64,000 nucleotides of DNA from Clostridia bacterium (GTDB lineage: Bacteria > Bacillota_A > Clostridia > Oscillospirales > Acutalibacteraceae): assembly GCA_017435305.1 (NCBI GenBank), contig JAFSFH010000012.1, positions 124,001 through 188,000 on the forward strand, written 5' to 3'. Of this stretch, positions 57,971 through 64,000 are shown piece by piece; the stretch's first letter is position 1; every line of letters begins with the position of its first letter. The notes below the pieces were generated by a model that did no database searches, had not been told where the DNA came from, and saw only the letters and a list, made by a program, of their open reading frames with translations. Position numbers and translations under genes: made by a program.

Positions 57971-58213
57971 TTATTCCAGACCGGCCTTTTTCAGCAGAAC
58001 CTTAACGGTATCGGTGGGCTGAGCGCCGTTGGCGATCCAGTTCTTAGCCTTGTCCAGGTCGATCTTGATGGTAGAGGGCTCGGTCAGGGGGTTGTAGTAG
58101 CCGATCTCCTCGATGAAACGACCGTCACGGGGATAGCGGGAATCCGCCACGACCACGCGATAGGAAGGGGCCTTCTTGGCGCCGGTACGGCGCAGACGAA
58201 TCTTAACTGCCAT
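57971..58213 (-). CDS. rpsP: 30S ribosomal protein S16
   Basis: An 80-residue S16 ([20 protein letters not shown], then [15 protein letters not shown]). TTGGAGGTAATTTATT precedes the ATG. It stands between ffh and khpA. Confidence 0.97.
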   Translation of the reverse strand: MAVKIRLRRTGAKKAPSYRVVVADSRYPRDGRFIEEIGYYNPLTEPSTIKIDLDKAKNWIANGAQPTDTVKVLLKKAGLE

Positions 58214-58283
58214 AATAAATTACCTCCAAATAATTTTAATACATTTTTATATCTTCTATCCATGTCACTGGATTGAATTCGGA

Positions 58284-59636
58284 TTAGAAACGGAAGCCGC
58301 CCATACCGGGCAGGTTGGGCATCCGCATACCGCGACCGCCCTTTTTGTTCATACGGCGCATCTGCTTCATCAGATCCTGCATACTGCGGTACTGCTTGAG
58401 CAGGCGGTTGACGTCCTCCACCCGCTGTCCGCAGCCGGCGGCGATGCGTCGCTTGCGGGAGGGGTTCATAATATCGGGCTTGGCCCGTTCGGCGGCGGTC
58501 ATGGACAGGATGATGGCCTCGGTGCGGGCAAACTGCTTCGGGTCGATCTCCACGTCCTTGATCTGCTTGCTCATACCGGGGATCATACCCAGCATACTCT
58601 TGATGTCGCCCATCTGCTGTATCTGCCGCAGCTGATCCAGCAGGTCGTTGAGATCAAACTTATTCTCCTGCATCTTACGGGCCAGCTCTTCGGCTTTTTT
58701 CTCGTCGATCTGCTGCTCCGCCTTTTCGATGAGGGACATCACGTCGCCCATACCCAGGATGCGGGAGGCCATACGGTCGGGATGGAATACCTCCAGATCC
58801 TCCAGCTTTTCGCCCATACCGGCGAACTTAATGGGTTTGCCGGTAACGGCGCGGACGGACAGCGCCGCACCGCCGCGGGTGTCGCCGTCCAGCTTGGTGA
58901 GGATGACGCCGGTGATGCCCAGCGCCTCGTCAAAGGAGGAGGCCACGTTGACCGCGTCCTGACCGGTCATGGCATCCACCACCAGCAGAATCTCAGCGGG
59001 ATCCACGGTGGAGCGAATGTTCTTCAGCTCGTCCATCAGCTGCTCATCAATGTGCAGACGACCGGCGGTATCCAGAATCACGTAGTCGTTGCCGTGATCC
59101 TTGGCGTGAGCCACAGCCGCCTTAGCGATCTTAACGGGGTTTTCGGTGCCCATCTTGAACACCGGTACGCCGGCGCGATCAGCCACCACGCACAGCTGGT
59201 CAATGGCGGCGGGACGATAGATATCGCAGGCCACCAGCAGGGGACGGTGCCCCTTGCTCTTGAGCATACGGGCCAGCTTACCACTGTGGGTGGTTTTACC
59301 GGAGCCCTGCAGACCGCACATCAGAATGACGCAGGGGGGCTTGTTGGCGCGAGCCAAGGGGGCCGCCTCGCCGCCCATCAGCTGGGTCAGCTGCTCGTTA
59401 ACGATTTTGATGACCATCTGAGCGGGGGTCAGGCTCTCCATCACCTTGGCGCCTACCGCCGCCTCCACCACCTTGTTGGTGAAGTCCTTGGCCACCTTAT
59501 AGTTGACGTCCGCCTCCAGCAGAGCCAGGCGAACCTCACGCATGGCGTCCTTTACGTCCGCCTCGGTCAGCTTGCCGCGGTTGCGGAGTTTTTTGAACGA
59601 AGCCGCCAGCTTTTCGCTGAGTCCTTCAAACGCCAT
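58284..59636 (-). CDS. ffh: Signal recognition particle protein Ffh
   Basis: A 450-residue SRP54 GTPase that delivers nascent membrane proteins. Helical N domain (1-85), G domain with MCGLQGSGKTTHSGKLA, VILDTAGRLHIDEQLMDEL and LTKLDGDTRGGAALS, and an M domain from about 300 with RKRRIAAGCG and a Met/Arg/Gly-rich end (MRRMNKKGGRGMRMPNLPGM). AGGTGATCCCCC precedes the ATG. Confidence 0.97.
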   Translation of the reverse strand: MAFEGLSEKLAASFKKLRNRGKLTEADVKDAMREVRLALLEADVNYKVAKDFTNKVVEAAVGAKVMESLTPAQMVIKIVNEQLTQLMGGEAAPLARANKPPCVILMCGLQGSGKTTHSGKLARMLKSKGHRPLLVACDIYRPAAIDQLCVVADRAGVPVFKMGTENPVKIAKAAVAHAKDHGNDYVILDTAGRLHIDEQLMDELKNIRSTVDPAEILLVVDAMTGQDAVNVASSFDEALGITGVILTKLDGDTRGGAALSVRAVTGKPIKFAGMGEKLEDLEVFHPDRMASRILGMGDVMSLIEKAEQQIDEKKAEELARKMQENKFDLNDLLDQLRQIQQMGDIKSMLGMIPGMSKQIKDVEIDPKQFARTEAIILSMTAAERAKPDIMNPSRKRRIAAGCGQRVEDVNRLLKQYRSMQDLMKQMRRMNKKGGRGMRMPNLPGMGGFRF

Positions 59637-59660
59637 GGGGGATCACCTACCTTTCATTTT

Positions 59661-59821
59661 GTAACCACTGATGAAATCTTTGTCACAATTCTCGGCGGCT
59701 CTTTTGTCGCCGACTTTGCCAAAAATGCTCGGTAATACATCCAGTATTACCTGCGCTTTTTGTCTTGCTCGGCAATAAAATATCTCGCCGATCATTGCAA
59801 CACGCTTTCACCAGCGGTTAC
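59661..59821 (-). repeat. 161-bp structured inverted-repeat element, copy B
   Basis: Read on the minus strand, ends are GTAACCGCTGGTGAAA and TTTCATCAGTGGTTAC (inverted, two mismatches). The hairpin GGTAATAC-TGGAT-GTATTACC lies at 59731-59751, and an inner stem pairs CGGCG with CGCCG. It lies between ylxM and ffh in the same orientation as both, within what should be one transcript. Confidence 0.85.
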
Positions 59822-59844
59822 CGGAGGGGTTTTGTAGTATTGTT

Positions 59845-60210
59845 TTAGTCTTTTTCCAGCATACCGGCCAGCATCATAATGCGGGCGGCACTGTCGGTCA
59901 CCTCACGGGGACAGCCGGGGAACTCGCTGTACTGGCGGATGGTCTGTGCCAGCTGATAGATCTCCTCGATGTCGGCGTTGATCTTGCGGAAGCGGCGAGC
60001 CAAACCCAGGCGCTCCTCCATCTCCAGCATCTGCGCCTCGGCGCGCTTGATCGAGTCACGGACGCCCTGGCGGGTGATGCCCTCATTCTCCGCAATTTCG
60101 GACAGAGAGAGGTCGTCGTTATAGTAATAATCCACCATATCGCGCTGCTTGTCGGTCAGCATATCGCCGTAAAAATCCAGCAGCAGGGAAATCTCAAGAT
60201 TTTTTGCCAT
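59845..60210 (-). CDS. ylxM: YlxM-type putative DNA-binding/SRP-associated protein
   Basis: A 121-residue helix-turn-helix protein (LLLDFYGDMLTDKQRDMVDY, LSLSEIAENEGITRQGVRD). YlxM is encoded before ffh across Firmicutes and stimulates SRP GTPase cycling in streptococci. CGGAGGGGTATT precedes the ATG. It is expressed from a perfect-hexamer promoter and is followed by repeat element B. Confidence 0.93.
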   Translation of the reverse strand: MAKNLEISLLLDFYGDMLTDKQRDMVDYYYNDDLSLSEIAENEGITRQGVRDSIKRAEAQMLEMEERLGLARRFRKINADIEEIYQLAQTIRQYSEFPGCPREVTDSAARIMMLAGMLEKD

Positions 60211-60279
60211 AATACCCCTCCGTTCTGTAGAAATCCGGCTGAAAATCAGCCCTGTTGTAAAGCGTTTTGCTTTACACTA

Positions 60280-60308
60280 ATTATATACGATAAACCCGCA
60301 TTTGTCAA
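60280..60308 (-). promoter_or_regulatory. Predicted ylxM-ffh operon promoter
   Basis: Minus strand TTGACA, 17 bp, TATAAT. A GTAAAGC/GCTTTAC hairpin (60257-60275) sits at the expected transcript start. Confidence 0.9.
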
Positions 60309-60362
60309 GCGTTTTTTGCTATAATGTAAAGGTTTTTTGCTTTCCATAATTTAGGCGGAAAG

Positions 60363-60394
60363 TTCTCCACAAGAAACTCAAGAATTGTGGAAAA
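60363..60394. other. Inverted pair of DnaA-box-like 9-mers
   Basis: TTCTCCACA and, on the other strand, TTTTCCACA each differ from TTATCCACA at one base. They lie 14 bp apart in the 311-bp gap between ylxM and tuf. Two sites alone do not make an origin. Confidence 0.3.
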
Positions 60395-60453
60395 CTCTGT
60401 GTACGCAGCAAGCAGGATGAGAAGGTGATGCGGGCGTCCTCGACCGCCCGCAC

Positions 60454-60489
60454 AAAAAGAAAAGTGGCTCACCCAAACGGGTGAGCCAC
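60454..60489 (-). terminator. tuf terminator
   Basis: The hairpin GTGGCTCACCC-GTTT-GGGTGAGCCAC, then TTTTCTTTTT on the minus strand. Confidence 0.94.
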
Positions 60490-60521
60490 TTGTGCAATCA
60501 AGTGATTAATTCAGTTAAGAA

Positions 60522-61724
60522 TTACTCGTTGATGGCGGAAACAACGCCGGAACCTACGGTACGGCCACCCTCACGGATAGCGAAACGCAGACCCTCTTCG
60601 ATGGCGATGGGGGTGATCAGCTCGACATCCATCTCGACGTTATCGCCGGGCATGCACATCTCAACGCCGGCGGGCAGGTTGATGACGCCGGTCACGTCGG
60701 TGGTACGGAAGTAGAACTGAGGACGATAGTTGTTGAAGAAGGGGGTGTGACGGCCGCCCTCGTCCTTGGACAGGACGTAGACGTTGGCATGGAACTTGGT
60801 GTGGGGGTTCACGGAACCAACCTTACACAGAACCTGGCCACGCTCGATCTCGTCACGGGCAACACCACGCAGCAGGGCGCCGATGTTATCGCCGGCCTCA
60901 GCGTAATCCAGCATCTTGCGGAACATCTCGATACCGGTAACAACAGTCTTCTTGCGCTCGTCGGTCAGACCGATGATCTCAACTTCCTCAGACAGGTTCA
61001 GACGGCCACGCTCCACACGACCGGTAGCAACAGTACCACGGCCGGAGATGGTGAAGACGTCCTCAACGGGCATCAGGAAGGGCTTCTCGTCGTCACGGAC
61101 GGGGCTGGGGATGTAGCTGTCAACAGCGTCCATCAGAGCCAGGATGGGAGCATACTCGGGAGCGTCAGCGGTGTTAGCAGCGCACTCCAGAGCGGCCAGA
61201 GCAGAACCCTTAACGATCGGAATGTCGTCGCCGGGGAAGTCGTACTCGCTCAGCAGATCACGGATCTCCATCTCAACCAGCTCCAGCAGCTCCTCGTCGT
61301 CCACCTGGTCAACCTTGTTCATGAAAACAACGATGTAGGGAACGCCGACCTGACGGGACAGCAGGATGTGCTCACGGGTCTGGGGCATGGGGCCGTCAGC
61401 GGAAGAAACGACCAGGATAGCGCCGTCCATCTGGGCAGCACCGGTGATCATGTTCTTAACGTAGTCGGCGTTGCCGGGGCAGTCAACGTGAGCATAGTGA
61501 CGGTTGTCGGTCTCGTACTCAACGTGAGCGGTGTTGATCGTGATACCACGAGCGCGCTCCTCGGGAGCCTTATCGATGTTGGCGTAATCCATAAACTCGG
61601 CGTCGCCCTTGATAGCCAGAACCTTGGTGATGGCGGCGGTCAGGGTGGTCTTACCGTGGTCAACGTGACCGATGGTACCGATGTTTACGTGCGGTTTGTT
61701 GCGTTCAAATTTTTCCTTTGCCAT
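60522..61724 (-). CDS. tuf: Elongation factor Tu
   Basis: A 400-residue EF-Tu that carries aminoacyl-tRNA to the ribosome. GTP motifs are [21 protein letters not shown] and NKVD; the effector region is [31 protein letters not shown] precedes the ATG. It has its own promoter 188 bp downstream of fusA. Confidence 0.99.
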   Translation of the reverse strand: MAKEKFERNKPHVNIGTIGHVDHGKTTLTAAITKVLAIKGDAEFMDYANIDKAPEERARGITINTAHVEYETDNRHYAHVDCPGNADYVKNMITGAAQMDGAILVVSSADGPMPQTREHILLSRQVGVPYIVVFMNKVDQVDDEELLELVEMEIRDLLSEYDFPGDDIPIVKGSALAALECAANTADAPEYAPILALMDAVDSYIPSPVRDDEKPFLMPVEDVFTISGRGTVATGRVERGRLNLSEEVEIIGLTDERKKTVVTGIEMFRKMLDYAEAGDNIGALLRGVARDEIERGQVLCKVGSVNPHTKFHANVYVLSKDEGGRHTPFFNNYRPQFYFRTTDVTGVINLPAGVEMCMPGDNVEMDVELITPIAIEEGLRFAIREGGRTVGSGVVSAINE

Positions 61725-61774
61725 TGCAATGTGCCTCCTTGTAAATCAAATATTATTTGCCCGAACTTGAGTTT

Positions 61775-61803
61775 ATTCTATCAAGTATCGGAAAGAATTG
61801 CAA
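61775..61803 (-). promoter_or_regulatory. Predicted tuf promoter
   Basis: Minus strand TTGCAA, 17 bp, TAGAAT. Only a weak fusA terminator candidate (a 6-bp stem near 61830-61860) lies before it, so tuf may also receive fusA transcripts. Confidence 0.7.
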
Positions 61804-61912
61804 GTACTTTTGCAAAAAAGCCCTATAATTTGTATGCCCAATGATGAAAATCGGGCATTTTTGAGGAATTTCGACGGGCTCAGGGCGATATTGGCGCCCC
61901 AAGCGACCGAAA

Positions 61913-64000
61913 TTAATCCTTCTGGGTCCGCTTGGCGATGATGGCCTCGGCCACGTTCTTGGGAATCTCAGCGTAGTGGCTGGGCTCCATCACGTACTGA
62001 CCACGACCCTGAGTGCCGGAGCGCAGGTCGGTGGCATAGCCGAACATCTCGGACAGCGGAACGTGAGCGCGGATCTGCACGGCGCCATTGATGTTCTCGG
62101 AGCCTTCCATCTGGCCACGGCGGGAGGCGATATCGCCCACCACGAAGCCCATGTACTCGTCCGGAGCAACAATAACCACCTTCATGATGGGCTCCATCAG
62201 AACGGGGTCAGCCTTCTTCATAGCATCCTTGAACGCCATAGAACCGGCGATCTTAAAGGCCATTTCGGAGGAGTCGACCTCGTGATAGGAACCATCGTAC
62301 AGGGTGACCTTGCAGTCCACAACGGGATAACCGGCGATGGTGCCGGCGTGCATAGCGCCCTGGATACCGGCGTCAACCGCAGGAATGTACTCCTTCGGGA
62401 TGGCACCGCCGACCACGGCGTTGACAAACTCGTAACCCTTACCGGACTCGTTGGGCTCCAGCTTGATCTTAACGTGACCGTACTGACCCTTACCACCGGA
62501 CTGACGGGCATACTTGCAGTCCACGTCGGCCAGACGGCGGACAGTCTCCTTGTAAGCAACCTGGGGAGCACCCACGTTGGCCTCCACCTTGAACTCACGC
62601 AGCAGACGGTCGACGATGATCTCCAGGTGCAATTCGCCCATACCGGCGATGATGGTCTGACCGGTCTCCTCGTCGGTGTAGGTCTTAAAGGTGGGATCCT
62701 CTTCAGCCAGCTTGGCCAGAGCGATGCCCATCTTCTCCTGACCGGCTTTGGTCTTGGGCTCGATGGCGACGCGGATAACCGGCTCCGGGAAGTTCATAGA
62801 CTCCAGGATAACGGGATGCTTCTCGTCACACAGAGTGTTACCGGTGGTGGTATTCTTCAGACCGATGGCGGCGGCGATATCACCGGCGTACACCACGTCC
62901 AGATCCTTACGGGCGTTGGCGTGCATCTGCACGATGCGGCCCAGACGCTCGTTGGAATCCTTGCTGGAGTTGTACACGGTCTCACCGGCCTTAACGGTAC
63001 CGGAATACACACGGAAGAAAGCCAGCTTACCAACAAAGGGATCGGTGGCAATCTTAAAGGCCAGAGCGGCGAAGGGCTCGTCATCGGAAGAAGGACGGGT
63101 GACCTCCTCCTCGGTGTCGGGGTTCACGCCCTTGATGGCGGGAACGTCCAGCGGAGAGGGCATGAAGTCCACGATGGCGTCCAGCAGCTTCTGCACGCCC
63201 TTGTTGCGGTAGGAAGTACCGCAGCAGACGGGAACCATCTCATTGGCGATGGTGGCCTTACGGATGACGGCCTTGATCTCGTCGATAGAGATCTCCTCAC
63301 CGCCGAAATACTTCTCCATCAGGTCGTCGTCCAGCTCAGCGACAGCCTCGATCAGCTCGTCGTGATACTTCTGGGCGATCTCCTTCATGTCGTCCGGAAT
63401 CTCTTCCACACGCATATCCTTACCCATCTCGTCGTAGTAGACGTCGGCCTTCATCTCGATCAGGTCCACGATGCCCTTAAACAGGTTCTCGGAACCGATG
63501 GGGAGCTGAATCGGCACGGCGTTACATTTCAGACGGTCGCGCATCATACTGACCACGCGATAGAAATCGGCACCCATGATGTCCATCTTGTTGACGTACG
63601 CCATACGGGGCACCTGATACTCGTCTGCCTGACGCCACACAGTCTCGGACTGGGGCTCTACGCCGCCCTTGGCGCACAGCACGGTGACAGAGCCATCCAG
63701 AACACGCAGAGAACGCTGCACCTCAACGGTGAAGTCCACGTGACCGGGAGTATCAATGATGTTGATACGATGCTTGTCGGCCGTACCCTGCTTGTCCCAA
63801 TAGCAGGTAGTGGCAGCAGAGGTGATGGTGATACCGCGCTCCTGCTCCTGCGCCATCCAGTCCATGGTAGCGCCGCCGTCGTGGGTCTCACCGATCTTGT
63901 AGTTTACACCGGTATAATACAGGATACGCTCGGTGGTGGTCGTCTTACCAGCATCGATGTGAGCCATAATACCGATGTTTCTGGTTTTTTCCAGAGATAC
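61913..64000 (-). CDS. fusA: Elongation factor G (cut by window edge at its first codons)
   Basis: About 695 codons of EF-G, the translocase. The frame stays open to the edge reading [20 protein letters not shown], so only the first few codons are missing; the internal ATG at 63967 is not the true start. GTP motifs are [27 protein letters not shown] and NKMD; domains II-V follow in full, ending RTQKD. Next to tuf, as in the classical str group. Confidence 0.98.
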   Translation of the reverse strand, partial: VSLEKTRNIGIMAHIDAGKTTTTERILYYTGVNYKIGETHDGGATMDWMAQEQERGITITSAATTCYWDKQGTADKHRINIIDTPGHVDFTVEVQRSLRVLDGSVTVLCAKGGVEPQSETVWRQADEYQVPRMAYVNKMDIMGADFYRVVSMMRDRLKCNAVPIQLPIGSENLFKGIVDLIEMKADVYYDEMGKDMRVEEIPDDMKEIAQKYHDELIEAVAELDDDLMEKYFGGEEISIDEIKAVIRKATIANEMVPVCCGTSYRNKGVQKLLDAIVDFMPSPLDVPAIKGVNPDTEEEVTRPSSDDEPFAALAFKIATDPFVGKLAFFRVYSGTVKAGETVYNSSKDSNERLGRIVQMHANARKDLDVVYAGDIAAAIGLKNTTTGNTLCDEKHPVILESMNFPEPVIRVAIEPKTKAGQEKMGIALAKLAEEDPTFKTYTDEETGQTIIAGMGELHLEIIVDRLLREFKVEANVGAPQVAYKETVRRLADVDCKYARQSGGKGQYGHVKIKLEPNESGKGYEFVNAVVGGAIPKEYIPAVDAGIQGAMHAGTIAGYPVVDCKVTLYDGSYHEVDSSEMAFKIAGSMAFKDAMKKADPVLMEPIMKVVIVAPDEYMGFVVGDIASRRGQMEGSENINGAVQIRAHVPLSEMFGYATDLRSGTQGRGQYVMEPSHYAEIPKNVAEAIIAKRTQKD

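Noticed and set aside
60363..60394. Replication origin
   Set aside because: Only two imperfect DnaA-like boxes, with no dnaA/dnaN nearby and no cluster.

Overview
The window looks like chromosomal DNA of a GC-rich, Gram-positive gut-type Clostridium relative, most likely Oscillospirales/Ruminococcaceae. This rests on gene order (dgt-dnaG-rpoD, ylxM-ffh-rpsP-khpA-rimM-trmD, fusA-tuf), strong AGGAGG-type ribosome sites, BspA-like leucine-rich surface proteins with Thr/Pro tails, and class B sortase-like proteins. The genus is not determined. There are no rRNA genes, CRISPR arrays, transposases or phage genes; one tRNA gene (Val, GAC) is present.

Layout. 1-4.3 kb: 5' part of polA, then a surface protein with an SPQTG sorting-like tail and a CpsB/CpsD tyrosine phosphatase/kinase pair. 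4.4-6.7 kb: metY-metA methionine operon. 6.7-9.9 kb: PHP phosphoesterase, uridine kinase, cysteine desulfidase. 9.9-12.5 kb: sigma factor with a membrane-bound, repeat-containing partner. 12.6-16.8 kb: acyltransferase with zinc ribbon, YqfO/Nif3 protein, RqcH. 16.8-26.3 kb: an eight-gene minus-strand operon (iscS, pseudo-sortase, thiI, CinA-pseudo-sortase fusion, ruvC, ruvA, two flavoproteins). 26.4-29.1 kb: ruvX, a membrane protein, gdhA. 29.2-37.5 kb: an operon running sigma factor, anti-sigma-like protein, then five secreted or membrane-anchored surface proteins. 37.6-41.1 kb: a secreted glycosidase-like protein. 41.2-41.7 kb: an unexplained transcription unit. 41.8-49 kb: phosphosugar mutase, metallophosphoesterase, and the rpoD-dnaG-dgt operon. 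49-54.5 kb: yigZ, rpmE, secDF, an aminotransferase, tRNA-Val. 54.6-64 kb: membrane protein, tatD, HPr, the trmD-rimM-khpA-rpsP-ffh-ylxM group, tuf and the bulk of fusA.

The parts most worth a second look are: (1) a dispersed ~161-bp element (three full copies and one longer relative) with terminal inverted repeats and a central hairpin whose stems change in compensatory fashion between copies; (2) arrays of different small hairpins joined by near-constant 7-nt linkers downstream of gdhA and near rpoD; (3) a promoter-to-terminator unit of about 460 nt without a convincing gene, carrying six degenerate repeats; (4) two neighbouring sortase-fold proteins in which the catalytic His and Cys are both replaced, one fused to a CinA/PncC amidohydrolase, in one operon with iscS and thiI; (5) the sigma/anti-sigma-led surface protein operon, whose members share recently copied tail cassettes.

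Housekeeping genes supply replication, translation, secretion and sulfur transfer. The accessory content concerns the cell surface and its regulation. Promoters listed were found by eye as sigma-A-like hexamers with 16-18 bp spacing; none has been measured.
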